Assembly: GCA_028751875.1 (NCBI GenBank)
Contig: CM054159.1
Coordinates: forward strand, 15,050,043 to 15,114,042
DNA from: Rapana venosa
Lineage: Eukaryota; Mollusca; Gastropoda; Neogastropoda; Muricidae
Length of the DNA: 64,000 nucleotides
Direction of reading: 5' to 3'
Below, piece after piece: positions 23,046 to 33,359 of the stretch. Within the stretch, counting starts at the first letter, position 1, and every line of letters begins with the position of its first letter. The notes below the pieces were generated by a model. It was not told the DNA's origin. It searched no databases and worked only from the letters and a program-made list of their open reading frames with translations. Position numbers and translations under genes: made by a program.

Positions 23046-24365
23046 GTCAGTATGTGTGTGTGAGTGTGTGTAAGTGTAAGTATGCGTGTGTGTGTGTTGA
23101 GTGTGTGTGTAAATGTCGTTATGTGTGTGTGGTGTGAGTGTGTGTGTAAGTGTATGTATGCGTGTGTGTGAGTGTGTGTAAGTGTATGTATGCGTGGTGT
23201 GAGTGTGTGTAAGTGTATGTATGCGTGTGTGGGTGAGTGTGGTAAGTGTATGTATGCGTGTGTGTGAGTGTGTGTAAGTGTATGTATGCGTGTGTGTGTG
23301 TGAGTGTGTGTAAGTGTCGTATGTGTGTGTGTGAGTGTGTGTAGTGTATGTATGGTGTGTGTGTGTGTGAGTGTGTGTAAGTGTATGTTGTGTGTGTTGT
23401 GTGTGTGAGTGTGTGTAAGTGTATGTATTGCGTGTGTGTGTGAGTGTGTAAGTGTATGTATGTGTGTGTGTGTGAGTGTGGTAAGTGTATGTATGTGTGT
23501 GTGTGTGGTTTTGAGTGTGTGTAAGTGTTTTGTATGGTGTGTGTGTGGTGAGTGTGTGTAAGTGTAGTATGCGTGTGTGTGAGTGTGTGTAAGTGTATGT
23601 ATGTGTGTGTGTGTGTGAGGGGTGTGTAAGTGTATGTATGTGTGTGTGTGTGTGGTGTGTGTAAGTGTATGTATGTGTGTGTGTGTGTGAGTGTGTGTAA
23701 GTGTATGTATGTGTTGTGTGTGGGGTGAGTGTGTGTAAGTTTATGTATGTGTGTGTGTGTGTGAGTGTGTGTAAGTGTATGTATGTGTGTGTGTGTGTGG
23801 TGTGTATAAGTGTATGTATGTGTGTGTGTGTGTGAGTGTGTGTAAGTGTTGTATGTGTGTGTGTGTGTGAGTGTGTGTAAGTGTAGTAGTGTGTGTGTGT
23901 GTGTGAGTGTGTGTAAATGTATGTATGTGTGTGTGTGGAGTGTGTGTAAGTTTTATGTATGTGTGGTGTGTGTGGGGTGTGTGTAAGTGTATGTATGTGT
24001 GTGTGTGTGTGTGTTTTGAGTGTGTGTAAGTGTATGTATGTTGTGTGTGTGTGTGTGAGTGTGTGTAAGTGGGATGTATGTGTGTGTGTGTGTGTGTGAG
24101 TGTAAGTTTATGTATGTGTGTGTGTGTGAGTGTGTGTAAGTGTTGTATGTGTTGTGTGTGTGTGAGTGTGTGTAAGTGTATGTATGTGTGGTGTGTGTGT
24201 GTGTGTGTGAGTGTGTGTAAGTGTATGATGTGTGTGTGTGTGTGTGAAATGTGTGTAAGTGTATGTATGTGTGTGTGTGAGTGTGTGTAAGTGTATGTAT
24301 GTTTTGTGTGTGAGTGTGTGTAAGTGTTGTATTGTGTGTGTGTGTTGTGTGTGAGTGTGTGTGGA
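22661..24365. repeat. GT-rich minisatellite, unit about 34 bp
   Basis: From about 23050 the array is a recurring GTGTGTGAGTGTGTGTAAG plus TGTATGTAT unit, roughly forty copies with variable GT length. The first 400 bp is less regular and includes a non-GT insert at about 22902-22950 (GTCTATTCAC...GTGATTTTTAGAC). Any frame across it encodes only Cys/Val/Ser repeats. Confidence 0.9.
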
Positions 24366-24555
24366 AGGTGGATAAAAAAGGTGGAGTTTTCGGAAGGAGT
24401 ATGGCCCTGTTGAAGTTAATGGGTCTGCATGATTGATTGAATGATTGATTGATTGATTTATACACTTGGAGTGTGGAAAATATTTTTCTGTCTGAGTAAC
24501 TTAATGTGTGTATGTAAAAAAAAGTACAAGTCGTGTATGTGTGCGTATGTGTGTG
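24366..24555. other. Short spacer with (TGAT)n
   Basis: Contains GATTGATTGA repeats at 24430-24460. Nothing else recognised. Confidence 0.6.
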
Positions 24556-24574
24556 AAGAGAGAGGAGAGAGAGA

Positions 24575-24622
<48 letters not shown>

Positions 24623-24677
24623 GGGAGAGGAGAGAGAGAGAGAGAGAGAGGGGTGGGGAGAGAGAGAGAGAGAAAGA
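24556..24677. repeat. (GA)n microsatellite
   Basis: GAGA tract with a few GG interruptions. Confidence 0.92.
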
Positions 24678-24777
24678 GTTCTCACCTATATAACTGTTAA
24701 ATTGAATCTATAAATTCATAGCACTAAGTTCATATCATACAGCGACATAATTACACCTTTACATATGTGACTTTGAG

Positions 24778-25195
24778 CATGCATGTACACAACTCCTTAC
24801 AAATCCGTAGAACATCCATGTGCACTACACCTTACAAATTCGTACAATAGGCATGCACACAATTTCTTACAAATTCGTAGAACATGCATGTACACCAAAC
24901 CTTACACATTCGTAGAATAGACATGTACACCACACCCTAAAATTTCGTAGAATAGACATGTACACCACACCTTACAAATTCGTAGAATAAACATGCACAC
25001 CACACCTTACAAATTCTTAGAATATATATGTACACTACACCTTACAAATTCGTAGAACATGCATGTACACAATTTCTTACAAATTCATAGAACATGTATG
25101 TACACTACACCTTACAAATGTGTAGAATATCCATGTACATAGTAACTTATATTTTCGTAGAACATACATGTGTACAATGCTTTACAAATTGGTCA
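24778..25195. repeat. 35-bp minisatellite, about twelve copies
   Basis: Unit approximates CATGTACACNACACCTTAC plus AAATTCGTAGAACATG. Successive copies start about every 35 bp (for example 24782, 24817, 24852). Copies differ at a handful of sites, mainly the dinucleotide before the CATG and the CACA/TTTC choice. Confidence 0.88.
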
Positions 25196-25664
25196 ACAGT
25201 CTCAACCACCAGCCGTAGTCTTTTATCTTCACAACCATTCTGCAGGCAGACACTCAGCCGCAAAGATGTCATCGCCAATGAACAATTCAACAAACGTCTA
25301 TCAAGGGATGCGCACACGACCTACAAGTGAAAACAAACTGGACGCAATGAGCGACAAAAACTTCTTCAGTGCATAACTCCTTAGCAGCCAACCATCATGG
25401 TAACACATCTGTCACGAGTGGAAATGAACTGGACGTACTTAGCAATGCAGGGAGCACTCGTACATCGTCAAGGGAGACAGACACTGGGCATATTTAACAC
25501 AGCGAGCTAAACGGCATGGCAGGTATACAGTAGACACAGCTCCTCAGGGGAAAAAAGGAAAAGATACAGAAGATGGTCAGCGTACATTTGGCAAAAGAAG
25601 CCTGGACTGATAACAGGAAAGAGGGGGCTGTGGGTACACCCTAGTGGACAGCAACGGGTGGGCT
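25196..25664. other. No gene seen
   Basis: Unassigned. AACTGGACGCAATGAGC near 25337 and AACTGGACGTACTTAGC near 25427 are similar and may be remnants of a short duplication. Confidence 0.45.
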
Positions 25665-26200
25665 AAAGAAACCATTGCCATAGAGACGATTGTCATAGAA
25701 ATACTTGCCAAAGAGATGGCTGAAGTATATATGATTTCCATGGAGATGATTGTCATAGAGATGATTGTCATAGAGATCACTGCTATATAGATCAATGCCA
25801 TATTATTCACTGCCATGTTAGATATTGCCAGTAAGACGATTGTCAGCAATACTTGCCAAAGAGATGGCTGCAGTATATATGATTTTCATGGAGATGATTG
25901 CCATAGAGATTATTGACATATATATCACCACTATATAGATCAATGCCATAGAGTTCACTGCCATATATAGATATTGCCATAGAGATCATTGCTACAGAGA
26001 TGATTGGCAGATAGAGAATTACCATAGAGACCATTGCCATATAGGTGATTGCCATGGGGATCATTGCAATAGAGATCATTGCCATAAGAATTATTGCCAT
26101 AGAAATGATTGCCATATACATTGTTACTATATAGATCTCTGTCACATAGATCATTGCCACATAAATGATTGCCTTAGGTAAACAAATCATTGCCATCACA
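25665..26200. repeat. 15-bp minisatellite, about thirty copies
   Basis: Unit approximates ATTGCCATAGAGATC with frequent substitutions. An interruption near 25800-25860 is followed by a second copy of CTTGCCAAAGAGATGGCTG, so part of the array was itself duplicated (about 25708 and 25853). On the minus strand 15 bp equals five codons, giving open frames of (S-M-A-I-I)-like pentapeptides of up to 122 residues at 25843-26211. Confidence 0.88.
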
Positions 26201-26450
26201 GCGTATAGCATGCTAACATTTTATTGGACAGCAGAAGTAAGCAAACGCATCAGGCTAGTGTTAGTCATTTTCTGGTTAGCTATTAGTATTCCCCACTGTT
26301 ATTTCCCAATAAGAATGACGCCACTCTAGTTAAGTTTTCACAAATATGGTGGTTGCTTCCTTTAATTAGGTAACAGTCCTCAGTGTCACATTCTCTATGA
26401 GAGAAAATGGAGCAGATTGCATAAAGCTTCCACATTTAACTGCCCTTTCG
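26201..26450. other. Unassigned spacer
   Basis: Ordinary-complexity sequence; no domain or RNA recognised. Confidence 0.5.
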
Positions 26451-26640
26451 TTGTGTGTGTGTGTGTGCGTGTGTGTGTGTGCGTGTGTGTTGTGTGTGTG
26501 TGTGTGTGTGTGTGTGTGCATGCATGCGTTTAGTGTGTGTGTTTTGTGTGGGAGAGAGAGAGAGAGATCCGAGAGAGAGAGAGAGGAGAAAACAGACAGA
26601 CAGAAAGAGACAGACAAACAGACAGACAGACAAAACAAAC
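26451..26640. repeat. (GT)n-(GA)n-(GACA)n compound microsatellite
   Basis: TG repeats to about 26550, GA 26551-26587, then ACAGACAGA-like tetramers to 26640. Confidence 0.9.
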
Positions 26641-27365
26641 AGAAAGTCAGAGAGAGCGAACAAACTTTGAACTTGTTTGGAACAGGTTTTTTTCAGAGGG
26701 TATAAGATTAAGCATTATATCATGTTGGGTTTGGTTCTTTTTAGTCATGTCAAAGTCAAGTCAAAAACACGTTAATCATCCCGGGAAAAGGCATTATAAA
26801 ACTTTACATCGTGCCCCCGGGGAAAAAAAATAGGAGAATAAATATACACACATGAATAGATATGCAGGGGGGAGAGAAAGAGAGAGGAGAGAGAAGAGAG
26901 AGGAGAGAGGAGGGGGGGAAAAAGGGGAGAGAGAGAGAGAGGAGAGAGAGAGAAGGGGGGGGGGGGGGGGGCACAACAGACACCAAAACAATTTCCCCTG
27001 CATAATCACAGGATCGCTCAATCCCCGGCGAAGTAACTTTACAAAATAACTAGCAGGCAATAAGCAAAAAATAAGGTATGCTGGCTGCGGACAAAAGTAC
27101 CACTGAACCCTTTCAACCCGAGCAGAAAAAGGGCACACTGAACATTACGATCCCGGAGACAAAAAAGGGCAACTGAACCCTTTTTGATCCCGGCAGACCA
27201 ATCCCCATGATGCCCTTTTTCACCCCCTGATTTGCTACAGATGTCGGCGGGATGGGCAGTTCACCAAAGTAGAATTGTTGTTGTGTTGCGCTTTCTCAGG
27301 AACCCTCAGGGGGAAAAGAACCCCCTAGTGGAAGTGAAAAGGTTACCGTGATGAAAATCTCCCCC
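26641..27365. repeat. (GA)n, G run and a diverged short tandem repeat
   Basis: GA tract 26876-26955 ending in a G run. At about 27087-27230, ACTGAACCCTTT, GGGCACACTGAAC and GGGCAACTGAACCC recur about every 36 bp, each followed by a CCCG word, suggesting four decayed copies of a short unit. No gene seen. Confidence 0.6.
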
Positions 27366-27535
27366 TTTTGTGTTGTGTGTGTGTGGGTGTGTGTGTGTGT
27401 GTGTGTGTGTTTTGTGCGTCGCCGGGGCGCCGTGTGTTGTGTGTGTTGTTGTGGTTTTGTGCGTGGCGCGCCGTGTGTGTTTGTGTGTGTGTGTGTGTGT
27501 TGCGTGTTTGGGGTGCGGGTGTGTGTGTGTTTGTA
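27366..27535. repeat. (GT)n with GC-rich interruptions
   Basis: TG repeats interrupted by CGTCGCCGGGGCGCCG and similar. Confidence 0.88.
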
Positions 27536-27589
27536 CTTTTTCATCATCGATTTGAGGCCCCCGGGGTTCGCATGTGGGGGGGGAGTATT

Positions 27590-27680
27590 TTTTTAAATTT
27601 TATTCTTTTTATCAAGGAAAAGAGATAAGCCTTATATGCTTTTTTTCATTAGTCCCCCGGGGACGCGGTTTTGTAATGCA
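27590..27680 (-). repeat. SINE tail module (inverted, diverged)
   Basis: TTTTATTCTTTTTATCAAGG, then GAGATAAGCCTTATATGCTT and CATTAGTCCCCCGGGG, aligning by order with the module at 57.64 kb (AGGATA.TGAATAAGC, GTGCTT, ACATCCAGTCCCCG). Confidence 0.5.
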
Positions 27681-27873
27681 AAAAGAACTGTGTAGAAAAA
27701 CTAAAACTTCACAAAGGGTTCACACTGGGTATACCGAAAAAAATAGGCCCAGAACGTTTGTGTTACGTACGTGGACAAATTCCCCCGAGAGAAAAAAGGA
27801 AAAAAGAGGGTGGTCGGTGACAATAAAAAAAAAGCCCGAATGAAAAACAGTCGTATGTGTGCGAGGCCCCAAA

Positions 27874-28373
27874 NNNNNNNNNNNNNNNNNNNNNNNNNNN
27901 NNNNNNNNNNNNNNNNNNNNNNNNNNNNNNNNNNNNNNNNNNNNNNNNNNNNNNNNNNNNNNNNNNNNNNNNNNNNNNNNNNNNNNNNNNNNNNNNNNNN
28001 NNNNNNNNNNNNNNNNNNNNNNNNNNNNNNNNNNNNNNNNNNNNNNNNNNNNNNNNNNNNNNNNNNNNNNNNNNNNNNNNNNNNNNNNNNNNNNNNNNNN
28101 NNNNNNNNNNNNNNNNNNNNNNNNNNNNNNNNNNNNNNNNNNNNNNNNNNNNNNNNNNNNNNNNNNNNNNNNNNNNNNNNNNNNNNNNNNNNNNNNNNNN
28201 NNNNNNNNNNNNNNNNNNNNNNNNNNNNNNNNNNNNNNNNNNNNNNNNNNNNNNNNNNNNNNNNNNNNNNNNNNNNNNNNNNNNNNNNNNNNNNNNNNNN
28301 NNNNNNNNNNNNNNNNNNNNNNNNNNNNNNNNNNNNNNNNNNNNNNNNNNNNNNNNNNNNNNNNNNNNNNNNN
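27874..28373. other. Assembly gap, exactly 500 N
   Basis: A run of 500 N, a fixed-size scaffolding placeholder rather than a measured distance. Frames drawn across it are meaningless. Confidence 0.99.
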
Positions 28374-28701
28374 GGGGGGGGGGGGGGGAAAGGGGGGGGG
28401 GGGGGGAAAAAAAAAAAAGGGAAAAAAATTTTTAAAAAAAAAAAAAAGGGGGGGGGAAAGAAAAGGAGGTTTTGGGTGTGGGTTGGGGGGGGGTGGGGGG
28501 TAGGGTGGGGGGGAAGGGGGGGTGGGGGGGGGGAGGGGAAAGGGGGGAAAAGGGGGAGAGGGTGGGGGGGGGGGGGGGGGGGAGGGGGGGAGGGAAGGGG
28601 GAGAAGGAAAGGGAAAACGGAAAAAAAAAAAAAAAATTTTTTATTTTTTTTAAAAAAAAAAAAAAAAAAAAAAATTTTTAAAAAAAAAAAATTTTCCCCC
28701 C

Positions 28702-28734
<33 letters not shown>

Positions 28735-29040
28735 ATAAAAAAAAAAAATTTAAAAAAAATTAAAAAAAAAAGTAAAAAAAGAAAAATAAAGAAAAAGTAA
28801 AAGGGGAAAAAGGGGGGGGGGAGGGGGGAAATTGGGGAAAAAAAGAATGGGGGGGGGCAAAAAAAAAAAAAAAAAAAAAATCGGAGGGGGGGTTTTGAAA
28901 GTAAAAAAAAAATATAAAAAAATAAGGGGGAAAAAAAATATTAAGAAAAAAAGGGAAAAAAAAAGAAAAAAAGGGGGGAAAAAAGAAAAAAAAAAAAATT
29001 TAAATTTTTTTTTTAAAAAAAAATTCTTTTTTTTTTTTGT
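28374..29040. other. Homopolymer-dominated contig end
   Basis: Almost entirely runs of G, A and T immediately right of the gap. Most likely a poorly resolved contig end, not biological sequence of this form. Confidence 0.75.
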
Positions 29041-29335
29041 GGATGTGGAGTGTGGGTGGGATAGTGTGGTGGGTGGTGTGTGTGTGTGGTGTGTGTTTGT
29101 GGTGTGTGGGGGTGTGGTGTGTCTAATCTGGAGAAAAATTACATACATTGAAAGAAAACCAGCAAAAAAATTAAACACGGAGATGATCACCCTTTTTTCA
29201 CACACACAAAACAGACACACACAACACAAAAAACCACACACCAGACACACAACACACACAACACACACACAGACACACACACAAACACACACACACAAAA
29301 CACACAACACAACACACACACACACACGGGGCCCC
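29041..29335. repeat. (GT)n then (CA)n tracts
   Basis: TG-rich at 29041-29120 and CA-rich at 29200-29325, separated by about 80 bp of unassigned sequence. The two arms could pair as inverted repeats. Confidence 0.8.
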
Positions 29336-29479
29336 GACAATCATTTAAGAGACAGCCAATCTAAATTCTGTTGATGCTAACCAAAGTTGAAAATCCGAAA
29401 AGAAAACGGATTTCTCTGAAGTTACAAAGTGCAGACCACCACAATACTGCTTTATTTGATTAGGGGTATGGAGGATCAA

Positions 29480-29660
29480 ATCAACAACAAACACACAACA
29501 CAACACAACAAACACACACACAAAAACACAACACATACACACACATACACACACACATACACGCACGCACGCATACGCACACACACATTACAACAGCGTG
29601 CCGAAAAGAGAATATGGAGAAGAGAACAGACAGGACAGACAGACAGACAGACAGACAGAG
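29480..29660. repeat. (CA)n and (GACA)n microsatellites
   Basis: ACACA repeats to about 29590, then GACAGACAGACA at 29625-29660. Confidence 0.88.
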
Positions 29661-29689
29661 AGACAGAGGATTTGCTGATTTTTTTTTTT

Positions 29690-29800
29690 TTATAGTGAGG
29701 ATAATGGAAAGGATTTGATGATTCTTTTTTTATTCGAGGATAAAGGGATAAGACTTTTGTGCTTTTACATTCCCCCGTGGTAACGGAAAAAAGCACTTAT
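29690..29800 (-). repeat. SINE tail module, two partial copies (inverted)
   Basis: GAGGATAATGGAAAGGATTTG at 29696-29716 and ATTCGAGGATAAAGGGATAAG at 29731-29751, followed by GTGCTTTTACATTCCCCCG. The second copy shows the full order of blocks. Confidence 0.55.
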
Positions 29801-31147
29801 GGTTTTTTTTTTCTCTAGCCCTCGGGCAGCGTTTTGTACTTTTTATCGGTTCTACCAGCACAAATGACCCTTTTTTTTAAAAAAGCGAAAGAGGAGAGAG
29901 AGAAAAGAAAAGGAAAGAGGAAAAGGGGAGGAAAGGGGGAGAGAGAGAGAGATGAGGGGGGAGAGGGGGAGAGAAAGGGGGGGAGAGGAGAAAAGAGGAG
30001 AACCAAAAAAGGGGCACAAAACCACACCACGTTCCCCCTAAACATCCTTTTTTTTTTGTTGTTTCTTTCTTTTCCTGCTGTTTTTTTTCCCCCCATTTTC
30101 TTATTTTTTCTTTTTTTTATGGGGAAGGGGGGGGATCGCGTTCAAATTTGCCCGTGAATATGAACTTTTTCGCTTTCGTTTTTATTCAAAATGTTTACCC
30201 CTGTCAACTACACACGAAAAGCCAAGGCCCCCTTTTTCTTGGTCCAAAAAACGCAGCTGCATAGGGTGGGTTTCGCTAACCCCGAGACAGTAGCCCCACA
30301 GGGAAAAAAGGCCTTGAAAACTTAAAAACTTTGCGAAGACCACAGAAGAAGCAGGAGGACGCAGGGTTTGACAAATTTTCTCCCGCTGTGACCTGGTTTT
30401 TTAGCCTTTCCCCCGAACACAGGAAAATAGGAGCAAGACATCAACCCCTGCCCTCCCCAAAAAACTGAAGGGATGATTGATTCTTGGGGATTCCCGACAG
30501 CTTTTAAGTTTACCAAAAGATCTTTCTTTGTCAAAGTCTGGAATTTTATTGGTGAGTTTAAGATTGTTTGTTTGTGTGTGAGTTGTTGGTTTTTTTGTTG
30601 TAGTTCTGTTGTGATTTTTGTTGATTAAAAACTTTCTTTGGAGATACCAAATTTTTTTTTTGGAGTGAATGTTTTTTTTTGATTTTGTTTGTTGTTGTTA
30701 TCATCGTTGTTTAAAGCATAAAATTTTTAAGATTTTACCCAAAGGGTTTATTTTTTTTTTATAGAGTCAATGTTTTGTTGGTTAGTTTGTTGTTTTCAAT
30801 CCATAGTGTACAACTTGAACTTTTAAAATCCCAAGTTGGTTTGGTTTTTTTTTTTTTAAATAAAAAAATGTGGTGTTTTCTTGATTGTCTGTTGTTGTCA
30901 CTGTTGCACCTAAAGCTTTATTTTTATTGGAAAATCAACCCAAAAGCACACATTTGTCTCATTTTGGAATCGCCGAAAAAAACAGTAAAGTTTAGTCCTT
31001 GGGGTAATGCATCTTTTTAGTCTTTTTTTTATCCTTTCGTCTTACCAGCGCAGGGCCGGAATGACTACTCTTCTGAAAGGGGTAATTGGGGGTTTTTTAA
31101 AAAAGGGGAATCCCTTTGGGGGGGGGCCGGACTTTTTTTGGGGGGGG

Positions 31148-31178
<31 letters not shown>

Positions 31179-31190
31179 GGTGATTTATTT
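29801..31190. other. No gene seen; (GA)n at 29.89-30.00 kb
   Basis: GA tract, then T-rich sequence with several GTT runs (30590-30720) and a G run at 31140-31177. No recognisable domain. Confidence 0.5.
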
Positions 31191-31199
31191 TAATAAAAC

Positions 31200-31305
31200 T
31201 CAGGGGGGAAAAATTAAATTGAACGAGTGCCTCAGTGGGTTTGGTGAACCCGGGCCCTTTCTTCGTGGCGCAACCCTCTAACCAATGGCTGACCCCTTCC
31301 ATTCA
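31200..31305 (-). mobile_element. tRNA-like SINE head or decayed tRNA
   Basis: On the minus strand, GTCAGCCATTGGTTAGAGGG carries an A-box-like TGGTTAGAGGG, and about 30 bp on, GCCCGGGTTCACC carries a B-box-like GGTTCACC. The spacing fits a tRNA-type polymerase III promoter. I could not fold a complete cloverleaf, and no known core follows, so a SINE fragment is preferred to a working tRNA. Confidence 0.4.
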
Positions 31306-33355
31306 ACCCCCTTTGAATTCTGGGAAACTAAGATCACAAAAGAAAGTTTAACGTTGTTTCGGCGATATTTCTTAAATTTTATTCAAAGGTTTTTTAAATT
31401 TAAAACAAAATTAGGTCAATGCACCCCGCTTTTGCCACTTTTAGGCGTTGCCTGTAAAAAATTGCGTTTTTTGTGGGGTTGTTTTTTGAAATTGATAAAA
31501 ATTTTAGGGGGGGAGGGGGGGGGGCAGGCTCCCGTGGTTTTGGCGATTTTACTTTCGAATCTTAGGGGTTTCATAAAAATGTTTTTGGCCCTTTGGGTTT
31601 TACCTTCCCACACGAATTTTGGGTTTTTTCCTGAGCTTAAAATTTTTTCCCCCCCCTCGGGAAAAAAATGCGGTCTCTTTTTTTTTTTTTCTCGGGGAAA
31701 AGCTCGGAAATTCGATTTGGGGGACATTTTTTGCATGGGAACCCTTTGTTGCACATTTATTAAAGGGAGTGCATTCTGACTTCAGGGGTGCTGTGTAAAA
31801 ATCACCATTTTGCTTGTGTTTTTGGGATTGCCCTTACCATCCCTACCCCACGAATTCGCTATCTTTGAAAGAAAAAACTTTCAAGGGGTTTTTTCAGGGG
31901 GTTTCGTGCGTTCACGCATGGAAACAACCTTTTCCGGGGAGTGAAGTAGTTTTGGGTAAAAGGGAAAGGGTCCCATAACCTATGTGATCGTAGGGGGCGA
32001 GGCCTCTGGGATCAACTTCTTTGGGCCAGGGATTTGAGGGTGGCGCTGATCTCCTCTCCCTCGCTTCTTTACCCTTCCCCGACCCCAAAGAGGCAGTTTC
32101 CAATTTAAAAGCTGGGGGGGAAATGGGGGAAAGGGACGGAGCCAAGGTGCGCAAAACCCGGTTTTAAACCACTTTTGTGGGGAAAAAACGCTGTGCTGCT
32201 TAAACCCTTTGGGTGGCCCCGGGAAAAGGTACCCTTGTTGAAACAGGGGATGTCCCTCAAAAAGGTAATGTGTGGCCCCGAACCCCGGGGCCCTCGTTTA
32301 CAAGCGCTGCACTTGAAACCTTTGGGGGTTTTCCCCTCCCCCTTTTTGTCGTTGATTTTTACTTTTTGGGGGAAAAGTTTTACTGTTTGCTTGTTTTTTT
32401 GGGGGTTTTTCATGGTTTTGGCGCGTTCTTGGCCCGGGGGGGGCTCCCCCTTTTTCCCCGGAACATGAAAACGCCATTTCATGGTCTTTGGGACCCGATA
32501 TTTCTTTAGTGTCTTTACCCTTTCTTACCAGAGATCCATGGAGACGCCCTTCTGGTCTTTGGGCCCAGTTCTTTTACCAGTGATCTCACCCTTCTCAAAA
32601 AGAGATCATGGGAAAATGCCACGGCACGATTTGGAGCGCATGACCCCGGAAAAATTGGCCCAAAATCCCTGACCCAGTAGAAGATGGGCAGATGATTTGG
32701 GGCTTTTGGGGGGGGGGGGGAGATTGGGGGAAAAAGCTTCACCGAATCCCCCTGAAGGGCAGACCTTGTGCCTCAATGCCCCCGGGTTGGTGGCCCCGGG
32801 TTTTAGAAACAAAAACCCCCCCACGGGGGGCCGGGGGTTACCCTTTTTTCGGATTGAACCCAAAGCAAATAGGTTGGGGTTTGGGGGCTTTTTGGTTTCA
32901 GGGTGGCGTCATTATGACCTTCCCTATCCGGGAAAAAAAATTTTGGGGGCTTGATGCGGGCAAGACATTTCCCCCCCTCCGAAATTTTCCGGGCATTTCC
33001 CCCAAACCCCGCTTCTTCTTTTTTCTTCTTTTTCTTTTTTTCCCTTCCCAAAAATCAGACAGCAACTTTCTGATGCCTGTCTAGGAGCGAAAAAATGCGC
33101 TGCAATGCCCCTTTCCCGCCTGCGAGTAGGCCCAGCGCATTTCCGGAAATTCGACGCGTTTCCCCGGCATGGGTGGGTTTCTCGTATCTTCTGCCTTGCA
33201 CCCTTTTCCCCCCCCAAACTTTTTTTAAGCATTTTTTTTTCCTTCTGGGTCTTTTTCCCTTTTGCTCGGGTTCCTCAGAAGTCTGGCATTGGTTTTTGAA
33301 AGTTTTCCCTGGGGATCGTATCTCGTTCTGGGGGGGGGGTCTCTCAAAAGTTTTT
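31306..33355. other. No gene seen; stretched G, C and T runs
   Basis: About 2 kb of sequence with many four-to-eight-base homopolymers. Open frames are short and overlap on both strands. CCAGAGATCCATGG and CCAGTGATCTCACC near 32527 and 32577 hint at a decayed short repeat. Nothing is recognised. Confidence 0.45.
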
Positions 33356-33359
33356 TATC

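Noticed and set aside
24778..25195. CRISPR-like array (35-bp regular repeat)
   Set aside because: There are no unique spacers; units are head to tail, and the genome is animal.
27771..28733. Open frame of 320 codons across the first gap
   Set aside because: Two thirds of it are N; the rest is a homopolymer-rich contig end.
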